Positions 1 through 7,982 of a stretch of DNA of 64,000 nt are shown here, piece after piece. How positions within the stretch are numbered: position 1 is the stretch's first letter; each line of letters opens with the position of its first letter. Both the position numbers and the translations under genes were made by a program. This DNA comes from Comamonas testosteroni ATCC 11996 (lineage in GTDB: Bacteria; Pseudomonadota; Gammaproteobacteria; Burkholderiales; Burkholderiaceae_C). The notes under the pieces were generated by a model. The model ran no database searches. It worked only from the letters and a program-made list of their open reading frames with translations, and was not told the origin of the DNA. Location of the stretch: contig NZ_AHIL01000041.1 of assembly GCF_000241525.1 (NCBI RefSeq), positions 124,001 to 188,000 on the forward strand. The letters are read 5' to 3'.

Positions 1-89
1 TAGACCGCAGCATGGATATACCAGCCCAGCTTCATGCCGGCGCGGCGGCGTGCCTGCCGGTGCAGAGCGTCTTCAGAGATCGGGTTCAT
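1..89 (-). CDS. Small membrane protein, 3' part cut by window edge (2TM-domain-like)
   Basis: The first 29 codons of a leftward gene start at ATG 89 and run off the window. The visible N-terminus is polar, then has RRRAGMKLGWYIHAAV, which resembles the basic segment and first helix of small 2TM-domain proteins. An AAGGAAAAG ribosome-binding stretch lies just upstream. It reads in the same direction as the membrane-protein gene at 126-530. Too little is visible for a firm family call. Confidence 0.45.
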   Translation of the reverse strand, partial: MNPISEDALHRQARRRAGMKLGWYIHAAV

Positions 90-125
90 GTCTTTTCCTT
101 GTCGAGCGTGGAATGAGGGTGGGTT

Positions 126-530
126 TCAGGCCAATTGCTGCCACAGCAGATTGCCGAGCAGCCGGCCCGGAAGCAGCGTGAACAGTCCCGCGACGACGCA
201 GCTGCCGAAGTACAGCTTGCGCATGACGCTGCGGTGCTGGGCAATGCGTCGATGGGCCAGATGCCAGAAAGACAAGGCCAGGCCTCCCAGCGTCACGGGG
301 ATCAGCAGATGAACGGGCGTGAAGCCTGCCCAGTTGGGCAGCTTGAAGTCGCGTATGAACAATGCGGAGATGGCAGTGGCCAGCATGAGCAGCACAAAGC
401 CATAGCCTGCGATTCTGTGCAGCCAGGGCAGCGGGCTGGCATGGCGCCTGGCCCACAGGGCGATGGCTCCGGCAAGAGTGGCCGCGATGGCGGAACTCAT
501 GTGAAAGGCAATCAAGGGCGTGAGTTGCAT
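126..530 (-). CDS. DUF2306-like multi-pass membrane protein
   Basis: A 134-residue protein of unknown function. The chosen start, ATG 530, begins with MQLTPLIAFHMSSAIAAT, directly at the first hydrophobic helix. An upstream extension is polar and unlike a membrane-protein N-terminus. Four hydrophobic segments are visible (about residues 8-28, 40-58, 72-90 and 108-130), with histidines near the helix ends, as in DUF2306 proteins. It is probably co-transcribed with the partial gene at the window start. The family assignment rests on general pattern only. Confidence 0.6.
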   Translation of the reverse strand: MQLTPLIAFHMSSAIAATLAGAIALWARRHASPLPWLHRIAGYGFVLLMLATAISALFIRDFKLPNWAGFTPVHLLIPVTLGGLALSFWHLAHRRIAQHRSVMRKLYFGSCVVAGLFTLLPGRLLGNLLWQQLA

Positions 531-780
531 GGCTGGCTCCTGGTGGTTGCACATGACTGTGCAAGTCGGGCCTGCTGCCGACCAGCGCTTTGCGACGAAA
601 TGACCAGACACGGGAGCCAGCTGCACCTCAGCAGGTGTGAGTGGTGTACTGGTTTTGCTTGTGTTTGTTTGTGCGCGCACACATATCACGCAGCAGCGTC
701 AGGGCATGCAGCCTGCCTTGGATCCCGTTGAAATTTCAGGGTGTTTGATACCGGCAATGAGATTGATTACTAAAATTAAC

Positions 781-799
781 GATTCTGAAAATCATTCTC
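781..799. promoter_or_regulatory. Fur box upstream of TonB receptor
   Basis: GATTCTGAAAATCATTCTC matches 15 of 19 positions of the classical Fur consensus GATAATGATAATCATTATC and keeps its inverted symmetry. It ends 13 bp before the receptor start codon, so Fur-Fe(II) bound here would block expression of the receptor and of the PepSY gene overlapping it. Confidence 0.8.
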
Positions 800-812
800 A
801 ATAACTTCAATA

Positions 813-3002
813 ATGTTCCTGCTCCGACCGATTTCCCTGGCTGCCCTCGCACTGTGCAGCCAGCAGAGTGTTTTTGCCCAGACTTCCAGCGCTGAATCAG
901 AAGCTGCCCTGCAGACCGTGACCGTGGAGGCCAGCGCCGATGCTTCGGCCCAGGGTCTGGCCAAGCCTTTTGCGGGTGGGCAGGTGGCACGCGGCGCGCG
1001 TGTCGGCGTGCTCGGAAACCAGGACATGATGGAGACCCCGTTTTCCGCCACCAGCTATACCAGCGATCTGATTCAGGATCAGCAGGCCAAGAGCGTGGGC
1101 GATGTGCTGCTCAACGATGCGGGCGTGCGCTCGGCGCGCGGCTTCGGCAACTTCCAGCAGGCCTACTTTGTGCGCGGCTTTGTGCTGTATTCCGACGATG
1201 TGGCCTATAACGGCCTGTACGGTCTGGTGCCGCGCCAGTACATGGCGTCGGAGTTCGTGGAGCGTGTGGAAGTGTTTCGCGGAGCGAATGCCTTTCTCAG
1301 CGGTGCGGGTGCGGGCAGCGTCAGCGGCGGCGGTCTGGGCGGCCTGATCAATGTGGTGCCCAAGCGCGCCGGCAACGAGCCGCTCAATCGTGTGACCCTG
1401 GGCGGTGCCAGCGGCGGCCAGACCTACGCCGCTGCCGATGTGGCGCGCCGTTTCGGCCCCGATGATGCAGCCGGTGTACGCCTGAATCTTGCGCGTCGCA
1501 GCGGCGGCACCGGCGTGAGCAACGAGAAGGTCCACACCACTGTCGGTTCGCTGGGCCTGGACTGGCGCAGCAGCCGTGCACGCCTGTCGGCCGATCTGGG
1601 CTGGCAGGAGCACAAGCTGACGGCGCCGCGTCCATCGCTGACACCTTCGGGCAATCTGCCCATTCCGGCAGCTCCTGACAGCAAGACCAACTACGCCCAG
1701 CCCTGGACCTACTCCAACAGCCGCGACCTGTTCGGCACGGTGCGCGGGGAATACGACTTCAATGACCAATGGACCGGCTGGGCCGCTGTGGGCATGCGCC
1801 GGGGCAGCGAGGACAACGCGCTGTCGGGCCTGACGCTGTCCAGCGCGGCTGGCGATGCCACGGTCAACCGCTTCGACAACACCCGCAAGAACCGCGTCAA
1901 GACCGGCGAGCTGGGGCTGCGCGGCAAGTTCGAGACCGGCTCGGTCAAGCATTCGGTGGTGGCTTCCCTGTCGGCCTTCGATTCCAGCGAGCGCAATGCC
2001 TGGGGTTACAACTACGCAACCGGCCAGAGCAACAACATCTACAACCCGGTGGCCCTGCCTGCGCCTGGCTATACCGGACTGGGCGGCATACTGGGCAGCC
2101 CGCGCGAGACCGAGCGCATCAAGACCAGCAGCCTGGCGCTGGCCGATACCCTGGGCTTCATGGACGAGCGCCTGCTGCTGACAGTGGGCATGCGCTACCA
2201 GAGCATCAAGGTCGACGGTTTCGATGCCACGACGGGCGCAAGCTCGGGCAGCTACGACAAGAGCCGCGTGACTCCGGTGGCGGGCCTGGTGTTCAAGCTG
2301 ACCCCCGAGGTGTCGGCTTATGCCAACTACATTGAAGGTCTGGCCAAGGGCGGCAGCGCGCCCATGACCAACGGGGGCCAGGTCGTCAGCAATGCTGGCC
2401 AGGTGTTCGCTCCCTATGTCTCCCGCCAGAAGGAGGTGGGTCTCAAATACGACGGCGGCAATATCGGCGCCAGCGCCTCCTTCTTCACCACCAGCATGCC
2501 CAGCGCCTATGTGCAGAACAATGTCTACGGCGTGTTCGGCAAGCAGCGCAACCGCGGTCTGGAGTTCAATGTGTTCGGCGAGCCCGTCAAGGGCCTGCGC
2601 GTGCTCGGCGGCCTGACCCTGCTGGACGCCAAATACCTGACCACGGCGAGTGGCGCCAATGACGGCAAACGCGTGGTGGGTGTGCCCCGCAGCCAGGCCA
2701 ATATCGGCGCTGACTGGGATGTGCCGGGCGTGCGCGGCCTGGCATTGAACGCACGGCTGATGTATACCGGCGCGCAGTACGCCAATGCCGGCAACACCCA
2801 GCGCGTGCCGGCCTGGACCCGCTTTGACCTGGGCGCCCGCTATCTGATGGACGTCGGCGGCAAGCTGGTGACCCTGAATGCACGCGTGGACAACGTGGCC
2901 AACCGCAACTACTGGGCCTCGGTCGGCGGCTACGCCACCAACGGCTATCTGGTCCAGGGCGCGCCGCGTACCTTCTCGCTGACCGCCAGCGTGGACTTCT
3001 GA
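813..3002 (+). CDS. TonB-dependent siderophore receptor
   Basis: A 729-residue outer-membrane receptor that should import a ferric siderophore using TonB energy. Residues 1-22 form a signal peptide with cleavage after VFA. A plug domain follows at about 60-190 (DVLLNDAGVRSARGFGN and RVEVFRGANAFLSG are typical plug strands). A 22-strand-type beta barrel then runs to a C-terminal Phe (TASVDF). The Fur box just upstream and the overlapping PepSY gene support iron uptake. No Shine-Dalgarno is obvious, but the signal peptide fixes the start. The cognate siderophore cannot be read from sequence. Confidence 0.9.
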   Translation: MFLLRPISLAALALCSQQSVFAQTSSAESEAALQTVTVEASADASAQGLAKPFAGGQVARGARVGVLGNQDMMETPFSATSYTSDLIQDQQAKSVGDVLLNDAGVRSARGFGNFQQAYFVRGFVLYSDDVAYNGLYGLVPRQYMASEFVERVEVFRGANAFLSGAGAGSVSGGGLGGLINVVPKRAGNEPLNRVTLGGASGGQTYAAADVARRFGPDDAAGVRLNLARRSGGTGVSNEKVHTTVGSLGLDWRSSRARLSADLGWQEHKLTAPRPSLTPSGNLPIPAAPDSKTNYAQPWTYSNSRDLFGTVRGEYDFNDQWTGWAAVGMRRGSEDNALSGLTLSSAAGDATVNRFDNTRKNRVKTGELGLRGKFETGSVKHSVVASLSAFDSSERNAWGYNYATGQSNNIYNPVALPAPGYTGLGGILGSPRETERIKTSSLALADTLGFMDERLLLTVGMRYQSIKVDGFDATTGASSGSYDKSRVTPVAGLVFKLTPEVSAYANYIEGLAKGGSAPMTNGGQVVSNAGQVFAPYVSRQKEVGLKYDGGNIGASASFFTTSMPSAYVQNNVYGVFGKQRNRGLEFNVFGEPVKGLRVLGGLTLLDAKYLTTASGANDGKRVVGVPRSQANIGADWDVPGVRGLALNARLMYTGAQYANAGNTQRVPAWTRFDLGARYLMDVGGKLVTLNARVDNVANRNYWASVGGYATNGYLVQGAPRTFSLTASVDF

Positions 3003-4261
3003 TGCGCGCTCTGTGGACTGTGGTTCATCGCTGGGTCGGCCTGTTTCTCGCGGCCTTCCTGGTCATGACCGGTCTCACGGGGGCGGTGCTCTCGTGGGAT
3101 CATGAAATCGACGACTGGCTCAACGCCGACATGCTGCACACGCCGGGGCGCGGCCCGCTGCAGACGCCGCTGCAACTGGCCCAGGCCGTGCAGACAGCCG
3201 ATGCGCGCGCCGAGATCTCGTATATGAGCCTGGGCCTGCGCGAGGGCGAGGCGGCCTCCTTTCTGGTGCGCCCGCTGCTGGACCAGGGCACGGGCAAGCC
3301 CCATGTGCTGGGCTACAACACGGTGTTCGTGGACCCGGTGACGGGAGCCATCACCGGCCACCGAGACTCCAAGAGCCTGGCCCTGAGCTGGCGCAATCTC
3401 ATGCCCTGGCTGCGCCATCTGCATGAAAGCCTGCTCAGCCCCACGTTTGCGGGCAGCAACCGCTGGGGCTACTGGTTCATGGGCGGTCTCGCACTGTTGT
3501 GGCTGGCCGACAGCTTCTGGGCGCTGGTGCTGACCCTGCCGGTGAAGAAGAAGGCGGCTGCGGCCGGGGCGCAGGACGCCCCCGCCAAGGCTGGCGGCAA
3601 GTCCTGGTGGGCACGCTGGATGCCGTCCTGGCGCATACGCTGGGGCGCCGGTGCCTACAAGCTCAACTTCGATCTGCACCGCGCGGGTGCGCTGTGGATC
3701 TGGGGCGTGATCGTCATCGTGGCCTTTACATCGTTCTCGATCAATCTCTACCGCGAGGTGTTCTATCCCGTAATGAGCAAGGTCTCTACCACCACGCCCG
3801 GCCCCTACGAGACGCTCAAGCCGGCACCTTTGGGCAGCTTTATCGAGCCCAAGATCGGCTTTGCCACGGCCATCGAGATCGCGCGCCAGGAAGCGGTGAG
3901 GCTGGGTATCAAGACCGAGGCCGGAGGCATCTGGTATGGCGGGGATTTCCCGTTCTACAACGTGTCCTTCTTCGATCCCGACGACGAAACCGGGGCCATG
4001 GGCATGGGGTTGTCCAATGTCTATGTGAGCTCGGAAAGCGGTGAGGTGCTGGGCAGCTATCGCCCCTGGCACGGCACGGGGGCCGATGTGTTCGTGCAGC
4101 TGCAGCTGCCGCTGCACAGCGGCCGCATTCTGGGCACCTTCGGACGTGTGCTGATATCGGTGGTCGGCGTGATGGTGGCCATGCTGTCCATCACCGGCGT
4201 CATCATCTGGTGGAAAAAACGCCGTGCCCGGCGAACGGCCCTGGCAGCTGCCTCAGCCTGA
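3002..4261 (+). CDS. PepSY-associated inner-membrane protein
   Basis: A 419-residue inner-membrane protein of the PepSY_TM family. Four hydrophobic segments are visible: about residues 12-32, 160-185 (WGYWFMGGLALLWLADSFW), 225-247 and 383-405, the last followed by a basic tail. Its start overlaps the receptor stop by one base (TGATG), so the two are translationally coupled and share the Fur box. Family members next to siderophore receptors are thought to act as periplasmic or inner-membrane ferric-siderophore reductases. That role is inferred from context here. Confidence 0.85.
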   Translation: MRALWTVVHRWVGLFLAAFLVMTGLTGAVLSWDHEIDDWLNADMLHTPGRGPLQTPLQLAQAVQTADARAEISYMSLGLREGEAASFLVRPLLDQGTGKPHVLGYNTVFVDPVTGAITGHRDSKSLALSWRNLMPWLRHLHESLLSPTFAGSNRWGYWFMGGLALLWLADSFWALVLTLPVKKKAAAAGAQDAPAKAGGKSWWARWMPSWRIRWGAGAYKLNFDLHRAGALWIWGVIVIVAFTSFSINLYREVFYPVMSKVSTTTPGPYETLKPAPLGSFIEPKIGFATAIEIARQEAVRLGIKTEAGGIWYGGDFPFYNVSFFDPDDETGAMGMGLSNVYVSSESGEVLGSYRPWHGTGADVFVQLQLPLHSGRILGTFGRVLISVVGVMVAMLSITGVIIWWKKRRARRTALAAASA

Positions 4262-4265
4262 AACC

Positions 4266-4291
4266 ACAAAGCCACCCTGCGGTGGCTTTGT
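4266..4291. terminator. Hairpin between convergent PepSY and psiF genes
   Basis: ACAAAGCCACC and GGTGGCTTTGT form an 11-bp stem around CTGC, right after the PepSY stop. A second hairpin (GAGCGGC-AAA-GCCGCTC, 4312-4328) follows. There is no long T run on either side, so this is a plausible shared terminator of modest strength. Confidence 0.55.
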
Positions 4292-4335
4292 GCATTGCGC
4301 GCTGCGCGCGGGAGCGGCAAAGCCGCTCAGGCCCT

Positions 4336-4614
4336 TCAGTCCTTCTTCAGGCACTCGCTCATGAATGCCTTGCGCTCGTCGCCCTTTTTGCCCGCAGCGT
4401 CGACATTGCAGCTCTTCATGCGTTCCTGCTGGCGCTTCTTGCCGTCGGACAGGCAGGACTTCATGAACTCCTTGCGCTCATCGCCCTTCTTGCCGGTGGC
4501 TTCGGTGTTGCAGGTGCCCATGAGCTGCTGCTGGGCGGTTTTGGGTTTGTCGCCGGCAGCCATGCTCATGCTGCAGGCCAGGGACACGACAGCCAGGACC
4601 ACAAATTTTTTCAT
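4336..4614 (-). CDS. psiF: PsiF-repeat periplasmic protein
   Basis: A 92-residue protein with a signal peptide (residues 1-20, ending SMAA) and two copies of the PsiF repeat, each of the form MxxCNxxAxGKKGDERKxFMxxCL (about residues 32-55 and 67-89). The paired cysteines in each repeat suggest disulfides in the periplasm. PsiF was named for phosphate-starvation induction in E. coli; its molecular function is unknown. No Pho box was recognised in the roughly 180 bp upstream. Confidence 0.85.
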   Translation of the reverse strand: MKKFVVLAVVSLACSMSMAAGDKPKTAQQQLMGTCNTEATGKKGDERKEFMKSCLSDGKKRQQERMKSCNVDAAGKKGDERKAFMSECLKKD

Positions 4615-4827
4615 GATGGTGTGATTTTTGAAAAAACGCCGACAACCGGCGCGCAGCTATTGCAGCACAAGCGCGTGACTTTGCCCAGAAGCGCCGACCG
4701 TGTCTTGTAAAAGTTTGCGATTGTCTGTCGATTGGTGGCCGGAAAAGGTCTTGTGAGCGCGAGCGGGAAAATGGCGAGCGGATAATGGGCGGCTTTGCTT
4801 CAACCCTGCATCCAAAGGACGATTCGC

Positions 4828-5652
4828 GTGGATACTTTATTGCTGGTCAAGGCCGCCATCATGGGCATTGTGGAGGGGCTGACCGAGTTCTTGCCGATTT
4901 CCTCAACCGGCCACCTGATCCTGGCCGGTTCGCTGATGGGTTTTGTCGGCGGCAAGGCCAAGGTGTTTGAGATTGCGATCCAGACCGGGGCCATCTTTGC
5001 CGTGATGCTGGTGTACTGGCAGAAGATCCGGGACACGCTGGTGGAGCTGCCCAGCAGCCGCCAGGCGCAAAAGTTCGCGCTCAATGTCCTCATCGGCTTT
5101 TTGCCTGCCGTGGTGCTGGCACTGTTGTTCGGCAAATATGTGCAGGAACACCTGTTCACGCCGGTCATCGTGGCGACCACCTTCATCCTCGGCGGCTTCG
5201 TGATTCTGTGGGCCGAGAAGCGGCCCGCCGCCGCCACTCGCGTGCAGTCGGTGGACGATATGACGGCTCTCGATGCGCTCAAGGTCGGCCTGGTGCAGTG
5301 CTTTGCCCTGGTGCCCGGCACCAGCCGCAGCGGCTCCACCATCATCGGTGGCATGCTCATGGGCCTGTCGCGCAAGGCGGCCACGGACTTCTCGTTCTTT
5401 CTGGCCATGCCCACGCTGATCGGCGCGGGCGTCTACAGCCTCTACAAAGAGCGCGCGCTGCTGTCCATGGCGGATGTGCCGCTGTTTGCCGTGGGCCTGA
5501 TCTTCTCGTTCATCAGCGCCTGGCTGTGCGTGCGCTGGCTGCTGCGCTTTATCTCCACCAACAGCTTTGTGCCATTTGCCTGGTACCGCATCGTTTTCGG
5601 CATCATCGTGCTGGTGACGGCCTATACCGGCATCGTCGACTGGCACCATTGA
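4828..5652 (+). CDS. uppP: Undecaprenyl-diphosphatase UppP (BacA)
   Basis: A 274-residue integral membrane enzyme that dephosphorylates undecaprenyl diphosphate, recycling the lipid carrier for peptidoglycan and giving bacitracin tolerance. Both hallmark motifs are present: [18 protein letters not shown] near residues 14-31 and [10 protein letters not shown] at 163-172. I chose GTG 4828 because AAAGGA lies 9 bases upstream and the length then matches E. coli UppP (273 residues); an ATG at 4795 would add an unsupported 11 residues. A strong terminator follows. Confidence 0.93.
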   Translation: MDTLLLVKAAIMGIVEGLTEFLPISSTGHLILAGSLMGFVGGKAKVFEIAIQTGAIFAVMLVYWQKIRDTLVELPSSRQAQKFALNVLIGFLPAVVLALLFGKYVQEHLFTPVIVATTFILGGFVILWAEKRPAAATRVQSVDDMTALDALKVGLVQCFALVPGTSRSGSTIIGGMLMGLSRKAATDFSFFLAMPTLIGAGVYSLYKERALLSMADVPLFAVGLIFSFISAWLCVRWLLRFISTNSFVPFAWYRIVFGIIVLVTAYTGIVDWHH

Positions 5653-5671
5653 GCTGCCTGGCGCTGCCCAC

Positions 5672-5708
5672 AAAAAAGCCGCTTGCGTGATAGCAAGCGG
5701 CTTTTTTT
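5672..5708 (+). terminator. Intrinsic terminator after uppP
   Basis: AAAAAAGCCGCTTGC and GCAAGCGGCTTTTTT form a 15-bp stem with loop GTGATA and a run of seven Ts. The A-rich left arm would also work for the convergent hydrolase gene. Confidence 0.9.
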
Positions 5709-5791
5709 AATAGCTAACAGCGCTTGTTCTGATTGAATTTCAGATAATTTTGATGATGAAATCGTTATCTGATAAGCGCAAGAAGCTATCT
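5709..5791. repeat. Imperfect inverted intergenic repeat (AGCGCTT/AGCTAT type)
   Basis: The left arm reads ATAGCT-AAC-AGCGCTT and the right arm AAGCGC-AAGA-AGCTAT, with an inner pair CAGATAA/TTATCTG, giving a long imperfect hairpin. Related fragments with AGCGC and AGCTAT blocks lie in the intergenic spaces near 7772-7795 and 59452-59475. I infer a dispersed palindromic element of this lineage. Confidence 0.5.
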
Positions 5792-6665
5792 ATTTATGAG
5801 TGCTTGCCGCGAGTTTCTGCAAAATGGTCTGCTCCATATTGAGCAGTGACGCCTCGATGGCGGCGGCTGTGGCCTCGGGGCGCTCCATGGGAAACAGATG
5901 ACCGCCGTCCAGCATGGTGATGCGCCCGCGGGTGATGCGCTGCGTCATCTCCATGCCCACCTGGCGCATCTCCACCGACGAGCGACCGCCGATGAAGGCC
6001 ACCGGGCAGCGCACGGGGTGACGCCTGAGCTGGTTGTTGAGATTGCTGGGCAGGGTGTTGTAGATGGCGGTCTCCACCTCGCGCCTGAACAGCAGGCTGC
6101 GCTTGCCCTGGTCGTCCTCCAGGCCGAGCTGCACATAGTCCTGCAGCACCTGCGGGTGCCACTGGGCAAACGCCTTCTTGCCGCGAAAGTACTCCAGCGC
6201 CTCTTCGTTGCTGGCCCAGGTGGTGCGCCGGCGCTGGCTGATCTTGCCGGGGGAGACAGAGGCCACGATCTGCGTCTGCTTGGCCAGGCCCACGGCGTTC
6301 GCCTTCCAGCCGCCCAGCAGGGGCGAGTCGATGAGCAGAACGCCGCGCGCCAGATCGGGGCGTTTGGAGGCGGCCTGAAAACTCAGAATGCCGCCCAGCG
6401 AGTGGCCCACCAGATAGACCGGCCGGCCATGCTGCTCGACCTGCTGCTCGATATATTCGATGAGCTCGTCCACCAGATGCGGCCAGTGGTTGGTGACCGG
6501 GCGCTGCGGGTCGTGGCCGAAGCGCTGCACGCCGCCAGCCTCGATACCGCGCTGGCGCAGCAGCGAAAACAGCAGGCGATAGGTACCTATGGGAAAGCTG
6601 TTGGCATGCGCGAAGACCACGGGCAGGGTGTTCGTCGTGCTGGTGCTGGTAGTGGGTTGGGACAT
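5790..6665 (-). CDS. Alpha/beta hydrolase
   Basis: A 291-residue alpha/beta-hydrolase fold enzyme. The oxyanion segment FAHANSFP is at residues 18-25 (HA replaces the common HG). The nucleophile elbow is GHSLGG (Ser89), the acid is probably in LLIDSPLL, and the catalytic His lies in DGGHLFPMERP near residue 256. There is no signal peptide, so it is cytoplasmic. The substrate is unknown. A terminator separates it from the Anbu gene upstream, so it is probably its own transcription unit. Confidence 0.85.
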   Translation of the reverse strand: MSQPTTSTSTTNTLPVVFAHANSFPIGTYRLLFSLLRQRGIEAGGVQRFGHDPQRPVTNHWPHLVDELIEYIEQQVEQHGRPVYLVGHSLGGILSFQAASKRPDLARGVLLIDSPLLGGWKANAVGLAKQTQIVASVSPGKISQRRRTTWASNEEALEYFRGKKAFAQWHPQVLQDYVQLGLEDDQGKRSLLFRREVETAIYNTLPSNLNNQLRRHPVRCPVAFIGGRSSVEMRQVGMEMTQRITRGRITMLDGGHLFPMERPEATAAAIEASLLNMEQTILQKLAASTHK

Positions 6666-6686
6666 GGCGCGGGACGGGCTGGACAG

Positions 6687-6709
6687 GAAAAACGCCCCGA
6701 AGGGGCGTT
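6687..6709 (-). terminator. Terminator after the Anbu gene
   Basis: Read leftward, AACGCCCC-TTC-GGGGCGTT followed by TTTCC forms an 8-bp GC-rich hairpin between the Anbu-type gene and the hydrolase. Confidence 0.75.
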
Positions 6710-6725
6710 GGATGCGTCGATCAGT

Positions 6726-7709
6726 TTAGCGCTTGGACAGGGCTGCCTGTCTTTGCATGCGAGCCTGCTCTTCTGCCGTCTGAAGGCGCTGGTATTCATC
6801 GGCCATGCTCAGGCCGGCCTGAGCCGGCACCACGGGCTGGCGCAGCGCGGCGGGGGGAATATTGCCTGCACCCAGCCCGTGGGCCGAGCGTGATGCAACG
6901 GGGGCTCCCACTTTGATCAGCGGATGGGCGCGCGGGCTGTGAATGCGGATCGGCGTATCGGTCTGGCCGCCGTCCCAGGCCGGATCGTCGATGCTGTCGA
7001 AGACATGGCGCAGGCGCTCGCCCCAGCTGTCGTGCAGCATGCGCAGATAGGGGTTGTCGGCGTCCAGGCAGACAATGCGGTCCGTGGCGAAGCGGTTGTT
7101 CTCGTAGACGATCAGATCCAGCGGCAGGCCCACCGAGAGGTTGGACTTGAGCGTGCTGTCCATGGACACCAGAGCGCACTTGGCGGCTTCGTCCAGCGGG
7201 GTCTCGGAGGTGATGACGCGGTCCAGCACGGGCTTGCCGTACTTGGATTCGCCGATCTGGAAGTAGGGCGTCTCGCCCGTGGCCTCGATGAAGTTGCCCG
7301 CCGAATAGACCTGGAACAGGCGCATGCGCTCGCCCTGGATCTGTCCGCCAAAAATCATGGAGACATTGAAGTCCACCCCGGCGCGCTGCAGGGCTGCGGC
7401 CTCGCGCTCATGCACATGGCGCACGGCAGCGCCCAGCACGCGCGCGGCATCGAACATGCTGCGCACATTCCAGATGGTCAGCATCTCGTCCGTGGTCGTG
7501 TCGTGCAGCTGAAAGCTCTCCAGCAGCTCGCGCACCGACTGGGTGATGGACAGATTGCCGGCCGATTGCAGCACCATGAAGCGCTCGCCCGGTTGCTCAT
7601 ACAGCATGACCTTGCGGAAGGTGCTGATCTGGTCGAGTCCGGCATTGGTGCGGGAGTCGGACAGAAACACCAGGCCGGCGTTGAGCTTGAGGGCGACGCA
7701 GTATGTCAT
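6726..7709 (-). CDS. Anbu-type proteasome-related Ntn hydrolase
   Basis: A 327-residue protein of the proteasome-type protease group called Anbu (ancestral beta subunit), a relative of HslV. The chosen start gives MTYCVALKLNAGLVFLSDSR, so Thr2 would be the N-terminal nucleophile after Met removal; the further upstream ATG 7757 would bury it. The SDSRTNAG segment and the GxGxF-type core fit the Ntn fold. About 80 C-terminal residues are low-complexity. Anbu is usually found with an alpha-E protein, an ATP-grasp protein and a transglutaminase-like protein; none is in this window. Function in the cell is unsettled. Confidence 0.88.
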   Translation of the reverse strand: MTYCVALKLNAGLVFLSDSRTNAGLDQISTFRKVMLYEQPGERFMVLQSAGNLSITQSVRELLESFQLHDTTTDEMLTIWNVRSMFDAARVLGAAVRHVHEREAAALQRAGVDFNVSMIFGGQIQGERMRLFQVYSAGNFIEATGETPYFQIGESKYGKPVLDRVITSETPLDEAAKCALVSMDSTLKSNLSVGLPLDLIVYENNRFATDRIVCLDADNPYLRMLHDSWGERLRHVFDSIDDPAWDGGQTDTPIRIHSPRAHPLIKVGAPVASRSAHGLGAGNIPPAALRQPVVPAQAGLSMADEYQRLQTAEEQARMQRQAALSKR

Positions 7710-7982
7710 GGGTGATAAAGACAATAATGAAAAACGTATGAATGCCAGGCACAGCAAGTGCTTTGTGCTTCAAAATAGATAGCTTAAAACGCAGGCTGCC
7801 ACGTGATTTTAGAAGGGTTTTAATAGTGCCGTTGGCGGCCCTGTCACTGTTGCCAATGCCCTGCCCAGGCCCGGCTGCGGGGCCCGGCTCAGGAAGTCCC
7901 TGAGATGCACGCCCGGGATGCGTGAGAAGATGCCGCCCCTTGATAGAACACTTGCTTACAGCTGGCTAGAAGAGGGACTCCC

